The notes under the pieces are model-generated. The model was not told where the DNA came from. It was given only the letters and a program-made list of their open reading frames with translations, and made no database searches. A DNA stretch of 64,000 bases, from positions 1,674,001 through 1,738,000 of the forward strand of contig NZ_CP015401.2 of the NCBI RefSeq assembly GCF_001688725.2, written 5' to 3'. The position numbers were made by a program, and so were the translations under genes. The stretch comes from Bacteroides caecimuris. GTDB taxonomy: Bacteria > Bacteroidota > Bacteroidia > Bacteroidales > Bacteroidaceae. Of the stretch, positions 43,515 through 52,783 are shown piece after piece (within the stretch, counting starts at the first letter, position 1; every line of letters starts with the position of its first letter).

Positions 43515-44126
43515 TCATTCAGCATGGTTTTTCTTTGTTATTTTGTCGATAATCAAAGCGATAGCTCCGCCCGGAACTCCCGGGGCGGCTACCATGGTGA
43601 TGCCCAGCATAAAGATAAATCCGGCAAACAAGGGGAAGTCGAACGGTATTCCTTGCATCATCATCAATGCCAGTGCGCAGGCTACGATTTTCAGTGTGCT
43701 GCCCGACAGATGGATGGTGGCGCAGAGCGGAATCACGAAACCTGCCACTTCGGCAGATACCCCGTTCTTTCTGCTCTGTTCCAGCGTTACGGGGATGGTG
43801 GCTGCCGAAGACTGTGTGCCCAATGCCGTGAAGTAAGCCGACAGCATTTTATGAAGTAGTTTAAACGGGTTTTTATGTACAAACAGTGCCGCGATGGAAT
43901 ACTGAAAAACTAACAGGAAGATGTGAAGGGCAAAGATGACTCCGATAATTTTAATAAACACCATCAGGATGGAATATACTTGTCCCGAATGTGTCATGTT
44001 GAGGAATATGCCAAAGATATAAAGGAATATCCGCACTAGCGGAGCCGGGAAAAAAGTGTCGATGGCAATACCCAAAATGATGGCGATTACGATGCGTGCC
44101 AACAAACCGATTTTGATCTTCTTCAT
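43515..44126 (-). pseudogene. Dicarboxylate/amino acid:cation symporter with two internal deletions
   Basis: About 203 residues of a DAACS/glutamate-symporter-family protein that normally has ~390-400. The kept parts are M-K-K-I-K-I-G-L-L-A-R-I-V-I-A, then an abrupt jump to L-Y-I-F-G-I-F-L-N-M, the HP1 serine motif T-Q-S-S-A-A-T-I-P-V-T, TM7 with L-S-G-S-T-L-K, and M-V-A-A-P-G-V-P-G-G-A-I joined directly to A-L-I-I-D-K-I. Two in-frame gaps are therefore inferred: about 120 residues (TM2-TM5) after residue ~28, and about 45 residues removing HP2/TM8 with its N-V-T-G-D-type substrate site. The start at 44126 fits a -7 box at 44149-44156. It cannot transport as the family does. Confidence 0.8.
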
Positions 44127-44148
44127 CCTTGATTTTATTTGTAAAGCA

Positions 44149-44156
44149 CAAAAATA
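44149..44156 (-). promoter_or_regulatory. -7 box TATTTTTG for the symporter remnant
   Basis: TAnnTTTG match on the minus strand 23 bp before the ATG at 44126; it rules out the longer frame to 44192. Confidence 0.45.
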
Positions 44157-44234
44157 ATACTTAAATCCAAAATATAGCGAACAAATGTGCATTTCAACTG
44201 TTACTAAATAAAGAATATTCGAAATATATCAGTT

Positions 44235-45710
44235 ATGACAAATCAGAATAAAACAGAAATCGGACTTATCGGCTTGGCTGTGATGGGCGAGAATCTTGCT
44301 TTAAACATGGAGAATAAGGGGTGGCACGTATCGGTCTATAACCGTACGGTTCCCGGAGTAGAGGAAGGAGTGGTAGACCGCTTTATGAATGGTCGTGCGA
44401 AAGGTAAAAACATCGAAGGGTTCACAGATATAAAGGCATTTGTAGATTCGATAGCTACTCCCCGTAAGATAATGATGATGGTTCGTGCCGGAAGTCCGGT
44501 TGACGAACTGATGGACCAGCTGTTCCCGTTGCTTTCACCGGGCGACATTCTTATTGATGGCGGCAACTCCCATTACGAAGATACCAACCGCCGCGTCAAA
44601 CTGGCGGAGTCGAAAGGATTTCTCTTCGTCGGCAGCGGAGTGTCCGGCGGCGAAGAAGGAGCCTTGAATGGGGCTTCTATCATGCCCGGCGGTTCGGAGA
44701 AAGCATGGCAGGAAGTGAAGTCGATCCTTCAAAGCATTGCGGCAAAAGCACCGGACGGCACTCCTTGTTGTCAGTGGGTAGGTTCTGGCGGATCGGGCCA
44801 TTTTGTGAAGATGATTCACAACGGTATCGAATATGGTGATATGCAGCTGATTGCCGAAGCCTATTGGGTGATGAAAAAGTTGCTGGATCTGAACAATGAG
44901 GAAATGGCTGATGTCTTTGCCCGTTGGAACGAAGGCAAACTGCGCAGCTACCTGATCGAAATCACCGCCAACATCCTGCAACATAAAGACAAATCGGGAG
45001 GCTATCTGATTGATAAAATTCTGGATGCGGCAGGACAGAAAGGAACCGGCAAATGGTCGGTCATCAACGCTATGGAACTCGGTATGCCGTTGGGATTGAT
45101 TGCCACGGCGGTATTCGAACGAAGCCTTTCGGCACAGAAAGACTTGCGTCATCAGGCTTCCAGGCAATATCAGTGTCAACATACACAACCTATATATAAT
45201 AAGGTGGAACTCGTAAAGAATCTGTTTTCTGCTCTTTATGCTTCCAAACTTGTCTCTTATGCCCAGGGATTCGCCGTGCTGCAACGTGCTTCCGACGCTT
45301 TCGACTGGCATCTCGACCTGGCTTCCATTGCCCGTATGTGGCGTGGGGGATGCATTATCCGCAGTATATTCCTGAACGACATTGCTGCCGCTTTCGATGC
45401 CGCCGACAAGCCTAAACACTTGTTGCTGGCTCCTTATTTTAAAGAAGAAATGAAAACGTTGCTTCCCGGATGGAAGAACCTGGTGGCGGAAGCCATGAAA
45501 GAAGAGCTTCCCGTTCCTGCTTTCTCTTCTGCACTGAATTATTTCTTTTCGCTCACATCTGCCGATCTGCCCGCCAACCTTGTGCAGGCACAACGCGATT
45601 ATTTCGGCGCGCACACTTTCGAGCGCAAAGATGAGTTGCGCGGACAGTTCTTTCACGAGAACTGGACAGGGCACGGAGGAGATACGAAATCGGGTACGTA
45701 TAACGTTTAA
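44235..45710 (+). CDS. gnd: 6-phosphogluconate dehydrogenase (decarboxylating)
   Basis: A 491-residue enzyme of the oxidative pentose phosphate pathway: 6-phosphogluconate to ribulose-5-phosphate, CO2 and NADPH. The N-terminal Rossmann domain shows G-L-A-V-M-G-E-N-L-A-L-N and N-R-T; the central signature I-D-G-G-N-S-H-Y-E-D-T and the catalytic V-G-S-G-G-S-G-H-F-V-K-M-I-H-N-G-I-E-Y-G-D region (Lys, Asn, Glu) are intact; the C-terminus ends in the normal tail with F-H-E-N-W-T-G-H-G-G. zwf and pgl follow on the same strand; a 230-bp nested repeat lies between gnd and zwf. Confidence 0.97.
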   Translation: MTNQNKTEIGLIGLAVMGENLALNMENKGWHVSVYNRTVPGVEEGVVDRFMNGRAKGKNIEGFTDIKAFVDSIATPRKIMMMVRAGSPVDELMDQLFPLLSPGDILIDGGNSHYEDTNRRVKLAESKGFLFVGSGVSGGEEGALNGASIMPGGSEKAWQEVKSILQSIAAKAPDGTPCCQWVGSGGSGHFVKMIHNGIEYGDMQLIAEAYWVMKKLLDLNNEEMADVFARWNEGKLRSYLIEITANILQHKDKSGGYLIDKILDAAGQKGTGKWSVINAMELGMPLGLIATAVFERSLSAQKDLRHQASRQYQCQHTQPIYNKVELVKNLFSALYASKLVSYAQGFAVLQRASDAFDWHLDLASIARMWRGGCIIRSIFLNDIAAAFDAADKPKHLLLAPYFKEEMKTLLPGWKNLVAEAMKEELPVPAFSSALNYFFSLTSADLPANLVQAQRDYFGAHTFERKDELRGQFFHENWTGHGGDTKSGTYNV

Positions 45711-45749
45711 ATAGAAAACAGCTTTGAAATGATAAATGGGGATTTCTAT

Positions 45750-45979
45750 TTCACCACAGAGGACACGGAGGTTTACTATTTTTTATTTACTATAGAGTAA
45801 CACAGAGTCTTACGTATTTAGAATCGTATTTGACGTCAGTTCGATATAAGCTTGTGCTATTCCTGAAGGAGGGGAAACCATGCGGACGAAGTTATATCGA
45901 ACTTACGTTATTTATCGCTTTGTTTTACTTACGGAAAGAGAGAGAAGAACTCTGTGTCCTCCGTGTCCTCTGTGGTGAA
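45750..45979. repeat. Nested repeat: family-B element inserted in a family-D element
   Basis: Outer ends TTCACCACAGAGGACACGG and CCGTGTCCTCTGTGGTGAA belong to family D. The interior is interrupted at about 45832 by a family-B element (ACGTCAGTTCGATATAA ... TTATATCGAACTTACGT, to ~45909). Flanks match the continuous copy at 37849-37997: GAATCGTATTT on the left and TATTTATCGC on the right, giving an apparent TATTT target duplication. It occupies most of the 312-bp gap between gnd and zwf; no gene is visible there. Confidence 0.88.
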
Positions 45980-46022
45980 ATATAAATCGTCTCAAAACAG
46001 AAACTAAAACCACTCTTGAAAA

Positions 46023-47519
46023 ATGGATAAATTTGCAATGATTATTTTCGGTGCGTCGGGTGACCTGACCAAGCGCAAGCTGATGCCCGCCCTTTACTCC
46101 CTCTACCGTGAGAAGCGGTTGACCGGAGAATACTCTATATTGGGTATCGGGCGTACGGTCTACTCTGACGATAACTACCGTTCTTATATATTAGAAGAAC
46201 TGCAACAGTTCGTAAAGTCCGAAGAACAGGACACAGCTCTGATGGCTTCGTTTGTCTCCCATCTCTACTATCTACCGATGGACCCGGCAAAAGAAGAAGG
46301 CTACCCGCAACTCCGCCAACGCCTGTCCGACTTGACCGGTGAGGCACCCCCGGACAACCTGCTGTTCTACCTCGCCACTCCACCGTCACTGTACGGAGTA
46401 GTGCCCTTGCACCTCAAAGCTGCCGGACTCAACACCCCCCATTCACGTATCATCGTCGAGAAACCTTTCGGTTATGATCTCGAATCGGCACGTGAACTGA
46501 ATAAAACGTATGCCTCTGTTTTCAATGAGCATCAAATTTACCGTATCGACCATTTTCTCGGTAAGGAAACCGCCCAAAATGTACTGGCTTTCCGTTTTGC
46601 CAACGGCATCTTCGAACCTCTCTGGAACCGTAACTATATCGACTACGTAGAAATCACAGCCGTAGAAAATCTGGGTATCGAGCAACGCGGCGGATTCTAT
46701 GAAACGGCAGGCGCGCTGCGCGATATGGTACAGAATCACCTGATACAGCTCGTAGCCCTTACGGCTATGGAACCGCCCGCTGTTTTCAATACCGACAATT
46801 TCCGTAACGAAGTGGTGAAGGTCTACGAATCTCTCACCCCGTTGAATGAAGTGGATTTGAACGAACATATCGTTCGTGGACAATATACCGCCTCCGGCAA
46901 TAAAAAAGGCTACCGTGAAGAAAAAGGAGTGGCTCCCGATTCGCGCACGGATACTTATATTGCCATGAAACTGGGCATTAGCAACTGGCGCTGGAGTGGC
47001 GTTCCGTTCTACATTCGTACAGGTAAACAAATGCCGACGAAGGTAACGGAAATCGTCGTTCATTTCCGTGAGACACCTCATCAGATGTTTCATTGTGCCG
47101 GTGGCAACTGTCCGCGGGCTAATAAATTGATTCTTCGTTTGCAACCGAATGAAGGGATAGTGCTTAAAATCGGAATGAAAGTGCCCGGCGCAGGCTTTGA
47201 AGTGCGGCAGGTGACGATGGATTTCAGTTACGCGCAGCTGGGCGGCGTACCCAGTGGCGACGCTTATGCCCGTCTGATAGACGACTGCATCCAGGGCGAT
47301 CCGACTTTATTTACTCGAAGTGACGCAGTAGAAGCCTCATGGAAATTTTTCGATCCGGTGCTTCGCTATTGGAAAGACAACCCCGACGCACCCCTCTACG
47401 GTTATCCCGCAGGTACGTGGGGACCCCTGGAAAGCGAAGCAATGATGCATGAACATGGGGCCGAATGGACGAATCCTTGTAAGAATTTGACGAATACAGA
47501 TCAATATTGTGAATTATGA
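46023..47519 (+). CDS. zwf: Glucose-6-phosphate 1-dehydrogenase
   Basis: A 498-residue enzyme producing 6-phosphogluconolactone and NADPH. The dinucleotide motif G-A-S-G-D-L-T-K-R-K (~residues 10-19), the catalytic signature R-I-D-H-F-L-G-K-E (~174-182) and the E-K-P-F-G region are all present. The stop TGA overlaps the pgl start (ATGA), so translation of the two is coupled. The preceding nested repeat may separate it from gnd. Confidence 0.97.
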   Translation: MDKFAMIIFGASGDLTKRKLMPALYSLYREKRLTGEYSILGIGRTVYSDDNYRSYILEELQQFVKSEEQDTALMASFVSHLYYLPMDPAKEEGYPQLRQRLSDLTGEAPPDNLLFYLATPPSLYGVVPLHLKAAGLNTPHSRIIVEKPFGYDLESARELNKTYASVFNEHQIYRIDHFLGKETAQNVLAFRFANGIFEPLWNRNYIDYVEITAVENLGIEQRGGFYETAGALRDMVQNHLIQLVALTAMEPPAVFNTDNFRNEVVKVYESLTPLNEVDLNEHIVRGQYTASGNKKGYREEKGVAPDSRTDTYIAMKLGISNWRWSGVPFYIRTGKQMPTKVTEIVVHFRETPHQMFHCAGGNCPRANKLILRLQPNEGIVLKIGMKVPGAGFEVRQVTMDFSYAQLGGVPSGDAYARLIDDCIQGDPTLFTRSDAVEASWKFFDPVLRYWKDNPDAPLYGYPAGTWGPLESEAMMHEHGAEWTNPCKNLTNTDQYCEL

Positions 47520-48250
47520 AATTATCAGTTTTTCCTTCATCTATTGAAACTTCACGAGCATTAATACTACGCTTGGTGGAAATTATGAATGAAGAGCCGG
47601 ACAGAGTGTTCAATATCGCAGTCAGCGGTGGCAACACCCCTGCTCTGATGTTCGATTTATGGGCAAATGAATATGTAAAAAGTACCCCGTGGGACCGTAT
47701 GCGGATTTACTGGGTAGATGAACGCTGTGTGCCTCCCGATGATTCGGATAGTAATTACGGAATGATGCGCAAACTTCTTTTGGGTTTGACGCCCATTCCG
47801 TATGAAAACGTATTCCGTATTCGTGGAGAGGCGAAGCCTGCGAAAGAAGCGGTCCGCTATTCGGAGTTGGTCCGTCAGCAAGTGCCGCTGAAGCGTGGCT
47901 GGCCCGAATTTGATATTGTACTGTTGGGAGCCGGAGATGACGGACACACGTCTTCCATCTTTCCCGGACAAGAAGACTTGCTGATTTCAAACTCTATTTA
48001 TGTAGTCAGTGCCCATCCCCGTAACGGGCAGAAGCGCATCGCAATGACGGGATATCCCATTCAGAATGCCCGCTATGTCATTTTCCTGATTACCGGGAAA
48101 AATAAAGCCGATATAGTGGATGAAATCTGCCATTCGGGAGACACCGGTCCCGCAGCCTATATAGCTCATCACGCGCAGAATGTAGAGCTGTTTGCGGATA
48201 AAGCGGCTGCCGCATATATTGACGATAGTAATAGATGTGGTAATAAATAA
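47516..48250 (+). CDS. pgl: 6-phosphogluconolactonase
   Basis: A 244-residue SOL/DevB-type lactonase that hydrolyses 6-phosphogluconolactone, completing the gnd-zwf-pgl set. Seen: A-V-S-G-G-N-T-P (phosphate loop, ~residues 38-45), W-V-D-E-R-C-V-P-P-D-D-S-D-S-N-Y-G and G-A-G-D-D-G-H-T-S-S-I-F-P, the family's catalytic segments. Starts inside the zwf stop (ATGA overlap). Confidence 0.95.
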   Translation: MKLSVFPSSIETSRALILRLVEIMNEEPDRVFNIAVSGGNTPALMFDLWANEYVKSTPWDRMRIYWVDERCVPPDDSDSNYGMMRKLLLGLTPIPYENVFRIRGEAKPAKEAVRYSELVRQQVPLKRGWPEFDIVLLGAGDDGHTSSIFPGQEDLLISNSIYVVSAHPRNGQKRIAMTGYPIQNARYVIFLITGKNKADIVDEICHSGDTGPAAYIAHHAQNVELFADKAAAAYIDDSNRCGNK

Positions 48251-48309
48251 GCTGGAACTGTTTGGTAGACGAACCTGACAAAGACTAAGAATAAAAGATT
48301 GGAGGAGGA

Positions 48310-48522
48310 TTACACTTGGGTAATCTCCTCCACTATATATTTATCTTGTACTCTTTTACAAGTACAGACAAAGTATTCCGGATGCTTCAGGGCACCTTCT
48401 AGAGTATCAGGAAGAACCATCTCTTTGGTACGTCGATCCATTGCCACTGTTGCATATAGAATACCTTCTTTTTTGCATCTTTCAATTAATGCACTTTTTA
48501 GTTCTTCTATGCTATATTCCAT
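48310..48522 (-). CDS. Small conserved-looking hypothetical protein, 70 aa
   Basis: A 70-residue soluble protein: M-E-Y-S-I-E-E-L-K-S-A-L-I-E-R-C-K-K-E-G (predicted helix), then a strand-rich part with D-R-R-T-K-E-M and E-Y-F-V-C-T-C-K, ending E-E-I-T-Q-V. Three cysteines, two as C-T-C. No family recognised. It is convergent with pgl (60 bp apart), and its composition and even codon use look like a real gene, though nothing else supports it. Confidence 0.6.
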   Translation of the reverse strand: MEYSIEELKSALIERCKKEGILYATVAMDRRTKEMVLPDTLEGALKHPEYFVCTCKRVQDKYIVEEITQV

Positions 48523-48595
48523 TTGTGTGAGACTTTAATGGCTGCAAAGTTATGAAAAATATGTATGTTTTCTGCAATAATATTCCTGTAATATA

Positions 48596-48637
48596 TAAAA
48601 ATGGCTTCCTTGTTCGTCCGCCGACGAGGAAGCCATT
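48596..48637 (-). terminator. Terminator of the efflux/two-component operon
   Basis: On the minus strand GGCTTCCTCGTC-GGCG-GACGAACAAGGAAGCC followed by ATTTTTATAT. It lies ~150 bp past the response-regulator stop; the interval 48640-48786 holds only A/T-rich 3' UTR-like sequence. Confidence 0.75.
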
Positions 48638-48786
48638 AACACAAAAACTAAACTAGACTTAACTAAACTATTCTATTCTTGGAATTTCACAATCCCTTTC
48701 TGTTTTCTGCAAAGGTAGATATAAAACGGATTCTAGCAAATTATAATCGACAAAAATTACTTTTTTACCGATAAAATAATGAATAA

Positions 48787-49485
48787 TCAGCTCCTTTCAT
48801 CAAGAAAAGTCTGAAAAACTTGCTTGTAACTATCGCTGATAGGAATATATGTCTTGTCAAACACGATACGTCCGCGGTCAATCACACGTATTTTATCTTT
48901 CTGTACGATGAATGAGCGGTGCACACGCATGAAACGAGTGGATGGCAGGAGTTCTTCCATGGCTTTCATACTCATCAGTGACAGGATAGGTTTGGGAGCG
49001 TCTTCCGTATATATTTTAATGTAATCTTTCAGCCCTTCGATATACATGATTTTCTTCAAGTCCACTTGCACTAGTTTGTAGTCGCTTTTCACAAAGATAC
49101 TGTCTATCTCTTCTGGCTTCTGCACGAGTTCGAACCATTGGAGAGCTTTGTTGGAAGCTTGCAGGAAATCGACGTATGAGATCGGTTTTAGCAAGTAATC
49201 GAGTGCGTTGACACGATAACCGTCGATGGCATACTGTCCGAAAGCGGTGGTAAACACAATGCGGGTATGCGGATCTACCATCTTCGAGAACTCCAGACCG
49301 TTAAGCTCCGGCATCTGAATGTCCAAAAACAGGAGATCGACCTTTTCGCCCGGCAATTCTTTCATTGCCTGAACCGCACTGGAATACTTTCCTGCAAGTT
49401 GCAGGAACGGAGTCTTGTTCACATAACTCTCTAACAGGCTAAGTGCTAAAGGCTCATCGTCAACGATTGCACAACGTAACATCAT
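48787..49485 (-). CDS. LytTR-family response regulator
   Basis: A 232-residue regulator with an N-terminal receiver domain (acidic pocket D-D-E near residues 9-11, phospho-acceptor Asp in L-L-F-L-D-I-Q-M-P-E-L, Lys in Y-L-L-K-P-I) and a C-terminal LytTR DNA-binding domain (I-M-Y-I-E-G-L-K-D-Y-I-K-I-Y; F-M-R-V-H-R-S-F-I-V). It is the last gene of the six-gene minus-strand operon and pairs with the upstream histidine kinase (68 bp apart). It presumably controls this efflux operon, by analogy with similar arrangements. Confidence 0.93.
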   Translation of the reverse strand: MMLRCAIVDDEPLALSLLESYVNKTPFLQLAGKYSSAVQAMKELPGEKVDLLFLDIQMPELNGLEFSKMVDPHTRIVFTTAFGQYAIDGYRVNALDYLLKPISYVDFLQASNKALQWFELVQKPEEIDSIFVKSDYKLVQVDLKKIMYIEGLKDYIKIYTEDAPKPILSLMSMKAMEELLPSTRFMRVHRSFIVQKDKIRVIDRGRIVFDKTYIPISDSYKQVFQTFLDERS

Positions 49486-49553
49486 ACTATTTATATTTAA
49501 AGTTTGATATCCAAAATCTGGTACTTGGCGTTTTATACTAAACGTTTTCCTTT

Positions 49554-50615
49554 CTACTCTCCAATCTTGATACTCAATCTCGATTCATACACCTTTTCGT
49601 CTTCTGAGGTACCTTTCAACCAAGTGTAAGCTGCCGGATAAAGTATCTCCAACCGACGGCTGACTTGTTCCAATCCCACGCCTGATCCACTCTTATCCCC
49701 CGCAGTTTTAGGATGATTGCTATTGCGGATTTCGCACACCACTTCGTTGTCATTCTCCGAAATATGAATACTGATGAAACTTGATTCGGTAGGAGAGATG
49801 CCATGCTTGAAAGCGTTCTCTATCAAAGAGATAAAGATAAGCGGGGCGATGAGTGTCTGACTGTCGGGCTGGATATCGAATTTGGTAATCATCTGCACAT
49901 TGGCAGACAGGCGGATGCGCATCAGTTCGATGTAATTGCGGATAAAATCGACCTCCTTACAGAGAGGAACGTACGTCTGCTGGTTATCATACAACACATG
50001 GCGAAGTAGTTTGCTCAACTCCTGAACTGCCTGTTGCGCCTTGTCCGAGTCAAATGCAATCAGTGCATAGATGTTATTCAGCGTATTCAGCAGAAAGTGA
50101 GGGTTCAGTTGGTTCCGCAGGTTCTTCAGTTCCGCTTCCACACGGTTCCGTTCCGCCTCTTTGCGGGCAGCTTCGTTCTGTGTCCATCGGGCACTCATGC
50201 GGATAGCGGAACTTAGTCCGATGGTGAATACGAGACTCAACATATCTCTAAGAAAAAACAACCATCCCGGAGGCATCCCAGGCCTTTTGGGTCTGGAGGC
50301 CAATGACGGATCGAACGTCAGACTTTGCCAGAGATGAAGCAACACGCCGATGACACATAAAAAGATAATGTTGTAGACCACATATCTTTTGGACTGACTT
50401 TGGAAAAGATAGCGCGGCACAAGAATGAAATAATTCACGTAGAACACAATCATGAAAGAGAGTGGTACGGCAAGATGGCGTATATAAGCCATCCAGTTGA
50501 TGTTCCCGTTCCCACGTTCGACGAAGAAGAACGGGAAACCGAACATAATCCCCCAGCTGATAATATGTATCAGCACTTCCAGGGGACGACGTGCGGATGT
50601 AAAGGTTTGTTTCAT
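49554..50615 (-). CDS. LytS/His_kinase-type sensor histidine kinase
   Basis: A 353-residue membrane kinase: four transmembrane segments (residues ~12-145), a helical linker (E-A-A-R-K-E-A-E-R-N-R-V-E-A-E-L), the His_kinase box L-N-P-H-F-L-L-N-T-L-N-N-I-Y (His ~177) and an ATP-binding domain with L-I-E-N-A-F-K-H-G (N box) and G-S-G-V-G-L-E-Q-V (G box). It has no extracellular sensor domain of note, so it probably senses the membrane or a transporter. It sits between the permease and the LytTR regulator. Confidence 0.92.
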   Translation of the reverse strand: MKQTFTSARRPLEVLIHIISWGIMFGFPFFFVERGNGNINWMAYIRHLAVPLSFMIVFYVNYFILVPRYLFQSQSKRYVVYNIIFLCVIGVLLHLWQSLTFDPSLASRPKRPGMPPGWLFFLRDMLSLVFTIGLSSAIRMSARWTQNEAARKEAERNRVEAELKNLRNQLNPHFLLNTLNNIYALIAFDSDKAQQAVQELSKLLRHVLYDNQQTYVPLCKEVDFIRNYIELMRIRLSANVQMITKFDIQPDSQTLIAPLIFISLIENAFKHGISPTESSFISIHISENDNEVVCEIRNSNHPKTAGDKSGSGVGLEQVSRRLEILYPAAYTWLKGTSEDEKVYESRLSIKIGE

Positions 50616-50653
50616 AAAGACAAAGATAATTCTTTTATTGGAAATTATCCGTA

Positions 50654-51874
50654 TTATTCGTATCGGATGGCTTCTATCGGATCTAAATCTGCTGCTTTCT
50701 TAGCCGGATACCATCCGAAGAAGACTCCTGTGACAGTACATACTGCGAAGGAGAGGAATACACTCCACGGCTGGATGTAGATAGGCCAATGGGCTACGCT
50801 CTTGACAATCCAGCTGGCTCCGCAGCCGATCATCACTCCGATGATACCTCCTGTGATACTGATCATGATGGCTTCGATGAGGAATTGACTAAGAATGTCG
50901 ACTCCGCGTGCACCGACAGACATACGCAGACCAATTTCACGGGTACGCTCCGTAACGGATACATACATGATGTTCATAATCCCGATACCACCTACTATGA
51001 GCGAAATGCCTGCGATGCAAGCAAGCAGTGTGGTCATCAGGTCGGTGGTCGAGTTGAGCATTGTGCTCAGTTCTTGTTGGGTGCGGATGGTGAAATCGTC
51101 GTTGTCCGAAGCCTTCAGTTTATGGTTGCGGCGGAGGATTGTACTGATTTCGTCAGTTGCATAGTCCGTCATATCCTCGGTGAGGGCAGAGGCAAACACT
51201 CCCTGCAAGTACGTAACGGCAAGCAGGCGTTTCATCACGGTGGTGTATGGTGCAAGCACTACGGCATCCTGGTCTTGTCCCATGGAGTTGTATCCTTTGG
51301 CTTTGAGCACTCCTACCACACGGAAAGGTATTTTGTTGAAACGGATAATCTTACCCACTGGATCGCTTCCGTCCGGAAACAGATTGTCTACTATGGTCTT
51401 TCCGATCACGCAGACTTTTGCTGAGCTTTGTATGTCGGCTTCTGTAAACATATCTCCGTTTTCAACAGTCAGTTGGCGAATATTGAGATATTCTGTTCCG
51501 ACACCGTTCACCGAAGCCGGATAGTTGTTGTTACCGGCTATGAGCTGCCCCGATGACGAGACATTGGGACTGATGGCAGACAGGAAACTGGTCTCATCGC
51601 GCAAGGCTTCGTAGTCGGCTAGTTTCAAGGTCTGCATCGCAGACGGGTCCTGACGGACACCTCCACGCATATCGGCTCCCGGATGAATCATGATCATGTT
51701 CGATCCCATCTCGGAAATCTGCTGCTGGATGCTTTTCTTCGAACCTTGTCCGATAGCCAGCATTGTGATGACGGAAGCAACACCGATAATGATACCGAGC
51801 ATGGTGAGAAAAGCACGCAACTTATTGTTCGCCAATGCCCGGAGAGCTATCTTTAATAAATTAGTTCCATTCAT
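50654..51874 (-). CDS. MacB-type ABC transporter permease
   Basis: A 406-residue permease: N-terminal helix (R-A-F-L-T-M-L-G-I-I-I-G-V-A), a large periplasmic MacB core domain (~residues 45-270) and a C-terminal FtsX domain with three helices and the coupling motif R-T-R-E-I-G-L-R-M-S-V-G-A-R. The ATPase is on a separate gene 117 bp upstream. With the adaptor and TolC protein it forms a tripartite efflux pump across both membranes. Substrate unknown. Confidence 0.92.
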   Translation of the reverse strand: MNGTNLLKIALRALANNKLRAFLTMLGIIIGVASVITMLAIGQGSKKSIQQQISEMGSNMIMIHPGADMRGGVRQDPSAMQTLKLADYEALRDETSFLSAISPNVSSSGQLIAGNNNYPASVNGVGTEYLNIRQLTVENGDMFTEADIQSSAKVCVIGKTIVDNLFPDGSDPVGKIIRFNKIPFRVVGVLKAKGYNSMGQDQDAVVLAPYTTVMKRLLAVTYLQGVFASALTEDMTDYATDEISTILRRNHKLKASDNDDFTIRTQQELSTMLNSTTDLMTTLLACIAGISLIVGGIGIMNIMYVSVTERTREIGLRMSVGARGVDILSQFLIEAIMISITGGIIGVMIGCGASWIVKSVAHWPIYIQPWSVFLSFAVCTVTGVFFGWYPAKKAADLDPIEAIRYE

Positions 51875-51928
51875 GTTTATAAAGTTATGGAGTTATTAAT
51901 GGAGTTCTGATTACTCCTTGTCACATTA

Positions 51929-51992
51929 GTTAACGTCAGTTGGATATAAGCCTGTATTTTCCTACCACCCCGTCCTTCGAACTTACATTCAT
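51929..51992. repeat. Short, diverged family-B element
   Basis: TTAACGTCAGTTGGATATAAG at the left and CTTCGAACTTACATTCATTA at the right, with a reduced ~20-bp interior. Its right end runs into the stop codon of the upstream ABC ATPase gene, so it lies in the gap between two operon genes. Confidence 0.7.
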
Positions 51993-52735
51993 TAATCCTC
52001 GTCATTCTTCGGCAATGCAGCTAGCGCTTCGGCGGCAGACAGAATGTTGGGATTGGTCGTATCTTCTATCACCTGACCGTCGCGCAGACGGATATTCCGG
52101 CTGCTATATAGCGCAAGTTCGGGATTGTGTGTCACAAAGATAATCGTACGTCCCTCTGTATGAAGTTTCTGAAACAATACAAGTATCTCGAAGGAGGTAC
52201 GGGTATCAAGGTTTCCGGTCGCTTCGTCGGCAAGAATGACTGCCGGATTGTTGACCAAGGCACGTGCGATGGCCACCCGTTGCATCTGCCCGCCGGACAT
52301 CTGGTTGGATTTATGTTCCAGGCGGTCGCCCAATCCTACAGCCTGTAAGGATTCGATGGCACGTCGGCGACGTTCGGAAGCACTGACGGCGGAGTTATAC
52401 ATCAGCGGTAGTTCCACATTTTCCACTGCCGTTGTTTTGGGCAACAGGTTGTAGCTTTGGAACACGAACCCGATCTTCCGGTTTCTTAGTACCGCACGTT
52501 GAGGTTTGCTCATCGTACGTACGGGAATATCGTCGAGCAGATACTCTCCGCTGGTAGGAGTGTCCAGGCAGCCTAATATATTGAGCAGTGTAGACTTCCC
52601 CGAACCGGAAGTACCCATGATGGTGACAAACTCCCCTTCATTGATATTGAACGAAACGCCTCGCAATGCGTGAACGGTTTCGTCGCCTACCTGAAAGTTA
52701 CGTTTGATATTTTGTATTTCAATTACTTTTTTCAT
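51992..52735 (-). CDS. MacB/LolD-type ABC transporter ATPase
   Basis: A 247-residue ATP-binding subunit. Walker [13 protein letters not shown] loop F-V-F-Q-S-Y-N-L-L, signature [13 protein letters not shown], Walker [13 protein letters not shown] and the switch His are all intact. The start is placed at 52735 ([11 protein letters not shown]); the preceding 13 codons of open frame do not match the family. It powers the permease encoded next. Confidence 0.94.
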   Translation of the reverse strand: MKKVIEIQNIKRNFQVGDETVHALRGVSFNINEGEFVTIMGTSGSGKSTLLNILGCLDTPTSGEYLLDDIPVRTMSKPQRAVLRNRKIGFVFQSYNLLPKTTAVENVELPLMYNSAVSASERRRRAIESLQAVGLGDRLEHKSNQMSGGQMQRVAIARALVNNPAVILADEATGNLDTRTSFEILVLFQKLHTEGRTIIFVTHNPELALYSSRNIRLRDGQVIEDTTNPNILSAAEALAALPKNDED

Positions 52736-52783
52736 TGACAATAATGTGCTGATGCGCCCATTCGTTATTGGCACATCGAATAA

